From NCBI GenBank assembly GCA_963819115.1, contig CAWFUR010000011.1:744001-808000 (forward strand): a stretch of DNA of 64,000 nt, in the 5' to 3' direction. The notes under the pieces were generated by a model, which did no database searches, was not told where the DNA came from, and saw only the letters and a list, made by a program, of their open reading frames with translations. This DNA is from JACVRW01 sp963819115 (GTDB lineage: Bacteria > Actinomycetota > Thermoleophilia > Solirubrobacterales > Thermoleophilaceae). Shown piece by piece: positions 1 to 8,210 of the stretch. Both the position numbers and the translations under genes were made by a program. How positions within the stretch are numbered: the stretch's first letter is position 1; every line of letters begins with the position of its first letter.

Positions 1-819
1 CGCGCCGTTGTCCACGGCGTAGCCGACCGCGGGCGCGAAGTGGTTCACGTCTGCCACGAAGCTGTCGCCCACACGCTCCTCGATGAGCATGCAGTTCGGG
101 CAGCTTCCGACGCCGTCCGTGCCGTTGTTGGCCTCGGCGCTCGAGTCCTCGGACTCGCCGGTCCCGTGGCCGTAGCGCACCAGGTCGGCGGGATCGTTGT
201 CGTCCTCGGCGAAGTCCCAGCCGGAGATGTCGTCCACATACCCGTTGTGGTCGTCGTCGCGCCCGTCGGAGAAGGCCTTGATCAGGTCCTCAGGGTCGAG
301 CAGCCCGTTCCCGTTGCGGTCGCCCACCCGCGTATCGCCCGCGTAGTCCTGCACGTTGAAGACGCCATCGCGGTTCTTGTCGTAGCTCCATGAGTGCTGG
401 GGCCTCGGCAGCTCGCCGCGGTTGATGAAGAACTTGTTGACCAGGTCGGGCAGCGCCTCCTGCCAGCGGATCCCGGAGTCGAGCACCGAGATCCGGATGT
501 CGGGGCGGCCGGTGGTGACCTGCCATGCCTTGTCCACGCTGGCGCCGCGCACACCGAACAGCTCCTGCGGGCTCGAGTCGATCGCGGCCTCGCCGGTCTT
601 GCCCGAGCTCAGCTTCCAGTCGTCGTTGAAGTCGTTCGGGACCTCCGGCGGGTCCTTCTGCGGCAGGAAGGCGTAGCGCGCGAACGCGCTCGGGTCGGTG
701 CCGGGTGGCGGCTTCGGGTACGGGAAGTCCGCCCAGGCGACGAGCGGCACGAGCAGCACCACGGCGAGCGCCGCGGCCGCTGCCGCGAGGACCTTCGCTC
801 GTGTTGAATGCGCCGGCAC
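1..819 (-). CDS. Secreted subtilisin-family (S8) serine protease, 3' part beyond window
   Basis: The reading frame is open from a GTG at 819 to the left edge, so 273 N-terminal codons are visible and the C-terminal part with the catalytic Ser is missing. Residues 1-30 form a signal peptide: basic start, an Ala/Leu/Val core and a likely cleavage after VAWA. A region of about 75 residues follows, then the catalytic Asp in ISVLDSGI (D114) and the catalytic His in GHGTG (H218). The Asp-His distance is longer than in plain subtilisins. The insert holds acidic loops that fit EF-hand or dockerin calcium loops (DKNRDGVFNVQD at 147-158, DRNGNGLLDPED at 167-178, DGRDDDHNGYVD after them). A secreted, calcium-dependent protease is inferred. 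No Shine-Dalgarno is evident, so the start is chosen by the signal peptide. The gene is divergent from the next one. Confidence 0.85.
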   Translation of the reverse strand, partial: MPAHSTRAKVLAAAAAALAVVLLVPLVAWADFPYPKPPPGTDPSAFARYAFLPQKDPPEVPNDFNDDWKLSSGKTGEAAIDSSPQELFGVRGASVDKAWQVTTGRPDIRISVLDSGIRWQEALPDLVNKFFINRGELPRPQHSWSYDKNRDGVFNVQDYAGDTRVGDRNGNGLLDPEDLIKAFSDGRDDDHNGYVDDISGWDFAEDDNDPADLVRYGHGTGESEDSSAEANNGTDGVGSCPNCMLIEERVGDSFVADVNHFAPAVGYAVDNGA

Positions 820-893
820 GCGTGGGCGAGCCTATTTCAGCGCGTGGGTCGAGCGCCAGGGGGAAGCGGTTCTTGCGTTTCGCCGCGGTCCAT

Positions 894-2097
894 GGTCAAC
901 TTCGACTGGAGGCGGGGACGCGATTCGTACGTCGCTTCTGTCCCCCCGCCCAACGTGGACTTGCATCGCCGCTGCCCAAAGGCATCCCGCGCCCTCGTCC
1001 GATACCTGGCTGTCGGCGTGAGCGGGCTTGCGGCACTGCCGGCGAGCGCTCTCGGCGCGCCCCCCAACGACAGCTACTTCAGCATCGCGGGCCGGCTCAA
1101 CCAGCCGGGGACGCCGCTGGCCAAGTCCTACGTCGTGAGCTCAAACAACATCGGCGCGAGCGATGAGGGCTTCGAGCACAACCAATGCAGACCGCCAAGT
1201 GCGAACGGCCAGGTCACCAACTTCGGGTCGTCCGTGTTCTACGAGATCAACCCTCCCATTACCGGAAGGTTCAACATCGTCGTGACCCCCGTTGGAGGAT
1301 TCCTGCCCGTCGTGGCCCTGTACGAGTTCACGCCGCTGGCATACCCGAGCTACAACTACTCGAACAACGCCCCCTGCAACGGTCCCGCGCCTCCGCTCAA
1401 CACGGCGACGCTGACCCCGCAGCCGTCCTTCCCGGTGCTCGCTGCGGGCAGGCATTACAAGATCCAGATCGGCGGGGTGAAGAGCCCGAACGACCCGGGA
1501 GGCACGTCTTCGCAGGGGAGCTTCACCCTCCGGCTGAGCTATGACCCCGACACGGACGGCGACGGGCTGTTCGACAGTGCCGACCGCTGCGCGAACGCCC
1601 GCGGGCCCTCCGGCCTCGGCGGCTGCCCCGACCGCGACGCCGACGGCGTCGCGGACATCGACGACCGCTGCCCCAAGGAGAACAACGAGTATCGGCCCGA
1701 CAGGCGCAGGCGGGGCTGTCTGCAGATCCTCCAGCTCGATGACGACGTGACTCCCAAGCTGAGCTTCAACGGCATCCCCGGCTACGGCATCAGGGTCACC
1801 CGGTTCATCGTCAGTGGGGTCCCGCGCGGAGCCAGGGTTCGGGTCAGCTGCAGGACGCCACACGGGCGAAGCTGCGGGAAGCGCGCACGCACCGCGCGCC
1901 GGCTGCGATTCGACAACCTCCGGCGCAAGCGGCTGGCGGCAGGCAGCCGGATCACCGTGAGTGTGACCGCGCGCAGGTCGGTGGGCTACTTCGGTCGCTA
2001 CAAGATCCTCAACCGGAGCCCCGGCTACAAGCTCAAGCAGGGCTGCATCACCCTCAGAAAGAAGAAGGTCAGCTTCAGGCGGCGCAGTTGTCGTTGA
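894..2097 (+). CDS. Secreted protein with thrombospondin type-3-like calcium repeats and basic C-terminal domain
   Basis: The open frame begins at 808. I start it at the ATG at 894, but a TTG at 961 would put a compact signal peptide (RYLAVGVSGLAALPASALGA) right at the N-terminus and is equally possible. After the signal comes a domain of about 150 residues rich in Asn, Pro and Tyr that may be a pre-peptidase or lectin-like sandwich. Two acidic repeats follow (DPDTDGDGLFDSADRC and PDRDADGVADIDDRCP), which are thrombospondin type-3 / OmpA-linker type calcium loops with flanking Cys. The last 110 residues are Arg/Lys-rich with paired Cys (VRVSCRTP...RSC), a tail I associate with secreted proteins of Solirubrobacterales. 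The function is unknown; it is probably a cell-surface or exported structural protein. Confidence 0.75.
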
Positions 2098-2438
2098 GCC
2101 GCACGCATCTGATCGCCGTGCTGGCCGCCCTGGTGGTTGCTTTCATCGCCGCGTTCGCCATCGGGAAGGCCACGGCTGGAACGGACGGGGAGCCGAGCGG
2201 GCCGAAACGGGTCCACGTCTCAGGCGTGCCCGAGCTCGAGCCGGTCGGCGGCGTGCCGGCGCTGCGCAGCGCGCCGAAGCGCACCACGGCCCCCACCTCG
2301 GAGAGCTCCACAGGATCCGCCTCTTCATCGGGGTCGAGCTCCGCCCCGGCGTCTTCCGCGGAGCCGGCGCCGACACCAACCCCGGCGCCGACACCAACCC
2401 CCACGCCGAGCGGCGGGGGGTTCGGCGGCGAGGGCTGA
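2088..2438 (+). CDS. Small membrane-anchored protein with Ser/Pro/Thr-rich tail
   Basis: It starts with TTG at 2088 and overlaps the end of the preceding gene by 10 bases, which suggests translational coupling. The 116-residue product has one N-terminal membrane segment (LIAVLAALVVAFIAAFAIGKA, roughly residues 8-28). The rest is a low-complexity outer part ending in repeated Pro-Thr pairs (APTPTPAPTPTPTP) and a Gly-rich tip. Such tails are typical of wall-spanning linkers. There is no recognisable catalytic domain. It sits directly upstream of a membrane Ser/Thr kinase (gap of 22 bases) and may be co-transcribed with it. Confidence 0.65.
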   Translation: MSLSRTHLIAVLAALVVAFIAAFAIGKATAGTDGEPSGPKRVHVSGVPELEPVGGVPALRSAPKRTTAPTSESSTGSASSSGSSSAPASSAEPAPTPTPAPTPTPTPSGGGFGGEG

Positions 2439-2460
2439 TCCGGTAGGCCCCGGCGCGGGC

Positions 2461-4329
2461 ATGGCGCTCGAGAAGGGAACTACCCTCGCGGGCTATCGGA
2501 TCGAACGCGTACTCGGGCAGGGCGGCATGGGAGTGGTCTACGAGGCCACGCAGCTGTCGCTGAACCGGACGGTCGCGCTCAAGATCCTTGCGCCCCACCT
2601 CAGCGAGGACCTGCTGTTCCGTGAGCGCTTCCGCCGCGAGGGTCAGATTCAGGCTGGGATCGACCACGCGCACATCGTGACTGTGCACGAGGCGGGGGAG
2701 ACCGAGCATGGCTTCTTCATCGCGATGCGGCTTATCCGCGGGCCGAACCTCAAGAGCCTGATCGCCGCACGCGAGCTGGACCCGGGCCGCACTCTGCGGA
2801 TCCTCGGCCCGATCGCCGAAGCACTCGACACCGCACACGAGGCCGGGCTGATTCATCGCGACGTCAAGCCGCAGAACATCCTCGTCGGCGATCGGGACCA
2901 GGGCTTCCTGGCCGACTTCGGACTGACCAAGGCCCCGGGGGAGGAGAGCCTGACGAAGACGGGGCAGTTCGTCGGAACCTTCGACTACATCTCTCCCGAG
3001 CAGATCAAGGGCGAGCGGGCGACGGTGAGGAGCGACGTGTACGCGCTCACAGCGGTGCTGTACGAGTGCTTCACCGGGGACGTTCCCTATCCCAGGAGCT
3101 CCGACGCGGCGACCCTCTACGCGCATGTGTCGGACCTGCCGCCGAGGGTCACCGAGCAGCACCCCGAGCTGCCCGGGGGACTCGACGAGGTGATCGCCAC
3201 CGGGATGGCCAAGGACCCGGCCGCGCGTTACGCCTCCGCGAGCGAGCTTCTGCACGCGACCAACGAGCGCTTCGATCGGAGCGCGCGCCCGGCATCCACC
3301 CCGCCGGGGCCAGAGCCCGCGCAGCTCACCGCAGCGGCCGCAACCGTGCAGGCGGCCGAACCGAGCGAAGCACGCGTGGAGGCGGTGGAGGCGGCTCGCC
3401 CGTCCGGCCGCCGGGTGGGGATCGGAGCCGTCGCTGCGGTGCTGTTGGCCGTGGTGGCGCTTGGCTTCGTGGTGGGCCACTCCTCCGGCGGCTCCGAGCG
3501 GCCGAGCCCCGCGGCCGACAGGGTCGCGGCAGCCGGTCCCCTGAGGCTGGGCTTCCCCGACTCCTGGCGGCGGGCGCCGGACCCACCGGCCGTCCCAGGC
3601 GTGAAGCTCATGGACCCGATTGCCTTGTCCCAGCGCGGCCGCCCCGGGGGCGAGGGCCTGACCGCCGGAACAACGGACGCGACCGGTCCCGCGCTGCTAT
3701 CGCCGGAGCTCGTCGACCGGCTCGGGCATCTCCCTGCGCGAAACGACGCCGTGAAGCTGGGGAACCTCGACGCCTATCGCTACGAGGGACTGCGGCTCGC
3801 TGGCTTCAACGGCCGCGTGACCCTCTACGTGGCGCCCACCACCGAGGGAGTGGCCACGGTCGCCTGCGCGTCCACGGCCGGCGACGCGCTCGCGTTCCTC
3901 CCCAAATGTGAGAGTGTCGCCGGTGGGCTGAAGCTGATCCGTGGAAGAGCGTTCGCCCTCGGTGCGGACCCGCACTACCTGGCCAGGCTCGACAGGGCGA
4001 TGGCGCAGCTCAACACCGACCGCAGGCGGGACGCGCCCCGGCTACGCACGGCTAAGAAGCGGGGCGACCAGGCGAACGTCGCCCGCTCGCTTGCGATGGA
4101 CTACCGCCGCGCCCAGAGGTCGCTGGGCGGAACTGCCGTGAGCCCGGCTGTGCGTGACGCAAGCGAATCGGTGCGCGCGGCGCTCGCAAGGACCGATATG
4201 GCCTACGGTCGCCTCGCCGCCGGCGCCCAGGACGGGAGCCGGGTCGAGTACAACGCGGCACGCGAGGACGTGAGCGCCGGCGAGGCGGCACTGAAGCGCG
4301 CACTGGCGCAGGTGGAGAGGGCTAGCTAG
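2461..4329 (+). CDS. Membrane-bound PknB-type serine/threonine protein kinase
   Basis: The ATG at 2461 directly precedes the kinase fold; the longer open frame upstream is not coding-like. The product is 622 residues. The N-terminal kinase domain (about 12-270) has the glycine loop GQGGMG (19-24), the ATP lysine in VALK (K41), the catalytic loop HRDVKPQN (D134), DFGLTK (D152) and the SPEQ activation-segment end. A Pro/Ala-rich juxtamembrane linker leads to one membrane helix (about 322-340, VAAVLLAVVALGFVVG). The outer part of about 280 residues has no PASTA repeats. It resembles a lipoprotein LpqN/sensor-like domain followed by a helical segment, so the signal sensed is unknown. All catalytic motifs are intact, so it should be active and phosphorylate cytoplasmic targets. 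Confidence 0.93.
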   Translation: MALEKGTTLAGYRIERVLGQGGMGVVYEATQLSLNRTVALKILAPHLSEDLLFRERFRREGQIQAGIDHAHIVTVHEAGETEHGFFIAMRLIRGPNLKSLIAARELDPGRTLRILGPIAEALDTAHEAGLIHRDVKPQNILVGDRDQGFLADFGLTKAPGEESLTKTGQFVGTFDYISPEQIKGERATVRSDVYALTAVLYECFTGDVPYPRSSDAATLYAHVSDLPPRVTEQHPELPGGLDEVIATGMAKDPAARYASASELLHATNERFDRSARPASTPPGPEPAQLTAAAATVQAAEPSEARVEAVEAARPSGRRVGIGAVAAVLLAVVALGFVVGHSSGGSERPSPAADRVAAAGPLRLGFPDSWRRAPDPPAVPGVKLMDPIALSQRGRPGGEGLTAGTTDATGPALLSPELVDRLGHLPARNDAVKLGNLDAYRYEGLRLAGFNGRVTLYVAPTTEGVATVACASTAGDALAFLPKCESVAGGLKLIRGRAFALGADPHYLARLDRAMAQLNTDRRRDAPRLRTAKKRGDQANVARSLAMDYRRAQRSLGGTAVSPAVRDASESVRAALARTDMAYGRLAAGAQDGSRVEYNAAREDVSAGEAALKRALAQVERAS

Positions 4330-4492
4330 TCGCGCGCCAAGGGGACGTGGATGCCCGGCGCGGACGGCGCCTCCGCGTGGAGATCTCGTGGATGTAGGAG
4401 GCGACCACCGCGTCGGAGTAGTCGGGGGCGTTGCGGCGGCCCGCGGGCCTGATGGTTGGACGCTGCAGGCGGGATCGGGTCAAGGGGGTCAT
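4322..4492 (-). CDS. Small conserved-looking basic protein coupled to the MFS gene
   Basis: A 56-codon ORF starts with ATG at 4492, overlapping the TGA stop of the upstream MFS gene as ATGA. That is a classic translational-coupling arrangement. Its centre (NAPDYSDAVVASYIHEIS) has a strongly biased third position (G/C) and reads like a folded helix-forming segment. The ends are Arg-rich. Its stop overlaps the last bases of the convergent kinase gene. I cannot assign a family. The coupling and codon bias argue that it is real rather than a chance frame. Confidence 0.5.
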   Translation of the reverse strand: MTPLTRSRLQRPTIRPAGRRNAPDYSDAVVASYIHEISTRRRRPRRASTSPWRATS

Positions 4493-5982
4493 GCTGCTTG
4501 TCGCTCCAGGTTGAGGGTGTCGGGCGCGGGCGCCGTGTCGCGTTCGGCGGCGTTGAGGACCCGCTGCGGAGTGTGCGGTCGCAGGAGCGCGAACGCGAGG
4601 GCTATGCCGATCGCGATCGCCCCCGCCCCGGCCAGGAATGCGAGCTGATAGCCGTCGATCAGGGAGTTGGTCACTCCGTGGCCCTCCGCCACCAGCCCCT
4701 TCGTGTGGTTCGTGGCGAGCGTGCTGAGCACGGCAAGGCCGAGCGCGCCGCTGATCTGCTGGGAAACGTTGGTGATGCCGGATCCGAGCCCGGCGTCCGC
4801 GGCGGGAACGTCGGCCATGGCGATGGTCAGCAGTGGCATGAACGCGTTGCCGATTCCGAGCCCGAGTGCGAAGGAGGCGAAGAAGATCGTGGGGAAGAAC
4901 GCGGTGTCCGGCCCCACGCTGCTGAACAGGAGCAGTCCGACGATCGCGATCCCCATGCCGGAGGTGAGCACGGGAAGCGGCCCGTACCGCTTGACCAGGC
5001 GAGCCGTGATGCCCTGCGAGAGGACCGCGACGGTGAGGGTCCAGGGCAGAAAGGCGGCACCGGTCTCCACGGGGCTGAAATGGCGCACCTGCTCGAGGTA
5101 GAGCGTGCCGAGGAAGAACGTCGAGTACATGCCGGTGACGAGGAAGCCCCTGACGAGGCTGGCGTTGATGAGCCCGGGGAGGCGCAGGATGCGGAGCGGC
5201 ATGATGGGGTTGCTTATGCGCGCCTCGACGGAGATGAACGCCGCCATCAGCAGCACGCTGAGCGCGCCGATCTCGAGGACGGGTGCGGACAGCCAGCCGT
5301 GCGTGGGCACCTGGACGATCGCGTAGATGCCGCTCATCAGCGAGGCGGTGACGAGCAGCGAGCCGAACCAGTCCACGCCGTGTCCGAAGCCGAGCCCGCT
5401 GTCGAACCGGATCAGCGCCTGGCCGAGCGCGAACGTGGCCAGGCCGATCGGGATGTTCACGAAGAAGACCCAGTGCCAGCTCAGTGCCTCGGTGAGCACT
5501 CCGCCGGCGAGGAGCCCGAGCGAGCCACCGGCGACCGATACGAAGACGTAGGCGCCCATCGCGCGGGCTCGGTCGCCGACCTCCGGGAACTCGGTGATGA
5601 TGATCGCGAGGATCACCGACGCCTGTGCGGCCGCGCCGATGCCCTGGAGGAACCGGGCTCCGATCAGCACGCCCTCCGTCGGGGCGAGGCCGCACAGGAG
5701 GGACGCGACCGTGAAGGTGACCACGCCGCCGAGGAACACGCGCTTTCGCCCGGCCAGGTCGCCCAGCCGGCCGGCCAGGAGCAGCAGGCTGCCGAACGTC
5801 ACAAGGAACGCGTTCACGACCCAGGTCAGATCGGCCTGGCTGAAGCCGAGGTCGTGCTGGATCGAGGGGAGCGCGACGTTCACGATCGTGACGTCGAGGA
5901 CGATCATCAGCTGTGCGAGGCATACGACGAACAGGGACGCCCAGCGTCGGCGATCCGGTGTGAGGCTGGAAATGAAGTTCAT
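4489..5982 (-). CDS. MFS transporter, DHA2 (14-TM) multidrug exporter family
   Basis: The 497-residue protein has about 14 hydrophobic segments. It carries the DHA2 signature in TM1 (LDVTIVNVALPSI) and motif A between TM2 and TM3 (GRLGDLAGRKRV). It should export drugs or other amphiphilic compounds by proton antiport. I start it at the internal ATG at 5982 rather than 6030, because 6030 lies inside a palindromic operator and the family normally begins shortly before the RRRWASLFVVCLAQ segment. It is divergent from a TetR gene, and the 113-base intergenic region holds three palindromes, so induction by relief of TetR repression is very likely. The gene ends in an ATGA overlap with a small ORF. 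Confidence 0.92.
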   Translation of the reverse strand: MNFISSLTPDRRRWASLFVVCLAQLMIVLDVTIVNVALPSIQHDLGFSQADLTWVVNAFLVTFGSLLLLAGRLGDLAGRKRVFLGGVVTFTVASLLCGLAPTEGVLIGARFLQGIGAAAQASVILAIIITEFPEVGDRARAMGAYVFVSVAGGSLGLLAGGVLTEALSWHWVFFVNIPIGLATFALGQALIRFDSGLGFGHGVDWFGSLLVTASLMSGIYAIVQVPTHGWLSAPVLEIGALSVLLMAAFISVEARISNPIMPLRILRLPGLINASLVRGFLVTGMYSTFFLGTLYLEQVRHFSPVETGAAFLPWTLTVAVLSQGITARLVKRYGPLPVLTSGMGIAIVGLLLFSSVGPDTAFFPTIFFASFALGLGIGNAFMPLLTIAMADVPAADAGLGSGITNVSQQISGALGLAVLSTLATNHTKGLVAEGHGVTNSLIDGYQLAFLAGAGAIAIGIALAFALLRPHTPQRVLNAAERDTAPAPDTLNLERQAA

Positions 5983-6020
5983 GGGGGGTCTCTTGTCGGG
6001 GCGCTTGTTTCGAGCTAAAC

Positions 6021-6081
6021 TGGAGGCCACCTCCGAAACAAGCGGAGGCGACCTCCGGAACTATACGGAGGGTCCCTCCGG
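6021..6081. promoter_or_regulatory. Three tandem palindromic operators (GGAGG-N3-CCTCC) between MFS and TetR genes
   Basis: Three inverted repeats of the same form are seen: GGAGGccaCCTCC starting at 6022, GGAGGcgaCCTCC at 6044 and GGAGGgtcCCTCC at 6067. Spacing is 22 and 23 bases, about two helical turns, so all three sit on one DNA face. They fill the region between the divergent exporter (start 5982) and repressor (start 6096). The obvious ligand is the adjacent TetR protein, repressing both genes. Confidence 0.8.
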
Positions 6082-6095
6082 TTGTCAAGATAAAT

Positions 6096-6686
6096 ATGAG
6101 CACGATTGAGACACCCGCACAGCCACTGCTCACGCGCCCCAAGCGCGCGGACGCCCGTCGGAACTACGACAAGGTGCTCGCGGCTGCGCGCGAGGCGTTC
6201 GCGGAGGGCGGGGAGTCCACGGCGCTCGAGGAGATCGCGCGGCGCGCCGGGGTGGGGATCGGGACCCTCTACCGCCATTTCCCCAATCGGCAGGCGCTGC
6301 TTGAGGCCCTCTACCTGAACGAGGTCGAAGAGGTATGCCGCTCGGCCGCGGAGCTCGACGGTGCAGACCCATGGGAGGCCCTCAACGGGTGGCTGGAGAG
6401 CTTCATCGGATACCTCGCGACCAAGCGCGCCCTCGCCCATGAGCTGCTCGACTATCTCGACCAGGACGCCTCGCTCTTCAAGGCATGCCGTTCCGAGCTC
6501 TTCGAGGCAGGCGAGCCGCTGCTCGTGCGCGCCCAGCAGGCGGGCGTCGTACGCAAGGACGTGACGATCGCCGAGGTCATCCAGATGGTGGGCGGGATCG
6601 CCAAGATGCCGGCCGGCGACCCGAGCCAGACCGAGCGTATTCTCAGAATCGCGCTCGACGGCCTGCGGTATCGCCCCGAGAGCTAG
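6096..6686 (+). CDS. TetR/AcrR family transcriptional repressor of the adjacent exporter
   Basis: The 196-residue protein has a basic lead (RPKRADARRNYDKVLAAAREAF) and a TetR helix-turn-helix at about 35-65, with ALEEIARRAGVGIGTLYRHFPNR as recognition region. A helical ligand domain of about 130 residues follows. Length and layout are normal for TetR. It is divergent from the MFS gene and has three matching palindromes in front of it, so it most likely represses itself and the exporter and is released by an exported compound. The start at 6096 is the only ATG ahead of the HTH that fits. Confidence 0.92.
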   Translation: MSTIETPAQPLLTRPKRADARRNYDKVLAAAREAFAEGGESTALEEIARRAGVGIGTLYRHFPNRQALLEALYLNEVEEVCRSAAELDGADPWEALNGWLESFIGYLATKRALAHELLDYLDQDASLFKACRSELFEAGEPLLVRAQQAGVVRKDVTIAEVIQMVGGIAKMPAGDPSQTERILRIALDGLRYRPES

Positions 6687-6707
6687 CTAGCTACCAAGGA
6701 GGCGCAG

Positions 6708-7070
6708 ATGGCCCGTTACGTGGATGGATTCGTCATGCCGCTGCCGAAGGCGAACCTCGACAGGTACCGCGAGATCGCGACGACGGCGGGCGGGCTCTGG
6801 ATCGAGCACGGGGCCCTCGATTACAGGGAGTGCCTCGCCGACGACGTGAAGGTGGGCGAGGTGACCTCGTTTCCCCGCAGCGTCAAGCAGCAGGACGACG
6901 AGACGGTGATCTTCGCCTGGATCACCTACGAGTCCCGTGAGCATCGGGACGAGGTGAACTCCAAGGTGATGAGCGACGATCGCATGAAGGCCCTAATGGA
7001 TCCGGCCGGCGAAATTACCGACTATGGGCGCATGGTCTACGGCGGGTTCGAGGTCATCGTCGACCTCTGA
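6708..7070 (+). CDS. DUF1428 family protein
   Basis: The 120-residue protein begins MARYVDGFVMPLPK, the typical opening of DUF1428 (YbaA-like), and continues with EHGALDYRECLADDV and a C-terminal FEVIVDL strand. The family has a dimeric alpha/beta ferredoxin-like fold related to Dabb/ABM proteins, and its role is unknown. A strong ribosome site (AAGGAGG) lies eight bases before the ATG. It follows the TetR gene by 21 bases on the same strand, so it is probably in the same transcript. Confidence 0.88.
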   Translation: MARYVDGFVMPLPKANLDRYREIATTAGGLWIEHGALDYRECLADDVKVGEVTSFPRSVKQQDDETVIFAWITYESREHRDEVNSKVMSDDRMKALMDPAGEITDYGRMVYGGFEVIVDL

Positions 7071-7082
7071 GCCTCTGCGCGC

Positions 7083-8003
7083 TCACCTGATCGGAGGCGG
7101 AACGCCCTCGGCGGTGGCGGCCAGGGCGGGGTCCCATTCGCACACCTCGCACGCGTGGCGGAACGCCGACCGGGCGAATTCCAACGCGAGGGAACGCGGA
7201 TCGGAGCTGTCGCGAATCTCGTCCCACTCGAGCACGTACTCGCCGAGCTGGCCGTCCCAACGCCCCGGGGCCGGGCTGAGGTCCGCGTCCGCAAAGCCGT
7301 CCGGCGCCGGATGTGCGAAGGCGAAGAACGCCGCCCCGTCGTGTTTCGGGTCACCCGGCCACCAGCCGATCTCGACCTGCTGGGCATCGCCACCGTTGCG
7401 CATGATGAAATCGTCTGACGGTGGATCCGCCGGGCGCCCCGAGAAGAGGCTGACCGCGAGGTCGAAGGTCCCCCACCAGGCATTGACCGGTGTGGAGCGA
7501 CCCCGGAACGGAGCGCGGAACTCAGCGAGCACGAGCGCGGCGAGGGACGCGGCCTCGAAGTAGGTCGCCACCTGTTCCGAGTCGTAGGTCGCATGCTCGT
7601 AGTCCGCGTCGAGCGGGACCGTCCACGACACCTCCTGGGGAGTGGGGTTGATCTCGACCTGCCCGCCCGCGCGCTCCACGGCCTCGAGCACCTCGCGGGT
7701 CACCTCCGCCACGGGGCGGTTGGGTGTCAGCGCGATCCGGGTCTCATGGCCGGCGCTGTGCTCCACCACGGCCTCGTGCGTGCGCAGGTCGAGCGCCGCG
7801 ACGATCGCGCCTGAGCCGTCGGGCGCCGGGAGCGCAGCCGTCTCCCAGCCGCGCGCGCTCAGGCGCAGGGCGGCGTGCTGGAGCTGCGGCTCGGGCGGCG
7901 CCAGCTTCACCGCGAGCTTTCCCAGCAACTGCGTGTGGGCGTGGAGCGTGTCGCAGGTTGCGCTCCACGAGCCGTAGTTCAAGTGGGGCCAAGGAGTGGG
8001 CAT
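7083..8003 (-). CDS. DUF5996 family protein
   Basis: The 306-residue protein starts MPTPWPHLNYGSWSATCDTL, a hallmark opening of DUF5996, and has an internal segment of conserved aromatic and acidic residues (VNAWWGTFDLAVSLFSG, EIGWWPGDP, FFAFAHPAP). No signal peptide or membrane segment is present, so it is cytoplasmic. The function of the family is not known. It is convergent with the DUF1428 gene (13 bases apart) and divergent from a small gene starting at 8040. Confidence 0.85.
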   Translation of the reverse strand: MPTPWPHLNYGSWSATCDTLHAHTQLLGKLAVKLAPPEPQLQHAALRLSARGWETAALPAPDGSGAIVAALDLRTHEAVVEHSAGHETRIALTPNRPVAEVTREVLEAVERAGGQVEINPTPQEVSWTVPLDADYEHATYDSEQVATYFEAASLAALVLAEFRAPFRGRSTPVNAWWGTFDLAVSLFSGRPADPPSDDFIMRNGGDAQQVEIGWWPGDPKHDGAAFFAFAHPAPDGFADADLSPAPGRWDGQLGEYVLEWDEIRDSSDPRSLALEFARSAFRHACEVCEWDPALAATAEGVPPPIR

Positions 8004-8039
8004 GGCTGAACGCTACTCCCCCACTAGAATTAAGTTGTT

Positions 8040-8210
8040 ATGGCAAGCAAGACCGTCACCGCGCTCCCGCCCGGGCATGTCCGCAAGCGTGCCACGGGTG
8101 AGATCGGCAAGGTTCAGGCGGTCGACGCCAAGGCCGGAACCGCCACGGTCCTCTGGCTCAAGCGGGGTTCGGTCTCCACCGTCCCGCTCTCCGCAGTGTC
8201 GCGCCGCTAG
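8040..8210 (+). CDS. Small basic protein, possible SH3-like fold
   Basis: A 56-residue product begins MASKTVTALPPGHVRKRATG, with short beta-rich stretches (GEIGKVQAVDAKAGTATVLWLKRGSVSTVPLSAV) that could form an SH3-like barrel. The prediction rests only on the strand pattern. A TAGAAT hexamer at 8025-8030 lies about ten bases ahead of the ATG, so transcription probably starts almost at the start codon (leaderless or nearly so). Its stop codon shares the bases CTAG with the stop of the convergent hydrolase gene. No family is recognised, but the codon bias is that of a real gene. Confidence 0.6.
   Translation: MASKTVTALPPGHVRKRATGEIGKVQAVDAKAGTATVLWLKRGSVSTVPLSAVSRR

Noticed and set aside
4456..6018. 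Long plus-strand ORF of about 520 codons opposite the MFS gene
   Set aside because: It is an antisense shadow: high GC leaves stop-free frames opposite real genes. The MFS reading has membrane segments and family motifs; this one is low-complexity and charged.
6021..6081. GGAGG boxes in the operator region as ribosome-binding sites
   Set aside because: They are part of perfect palindromes and too far from the start codons; regulatory sites fit better.
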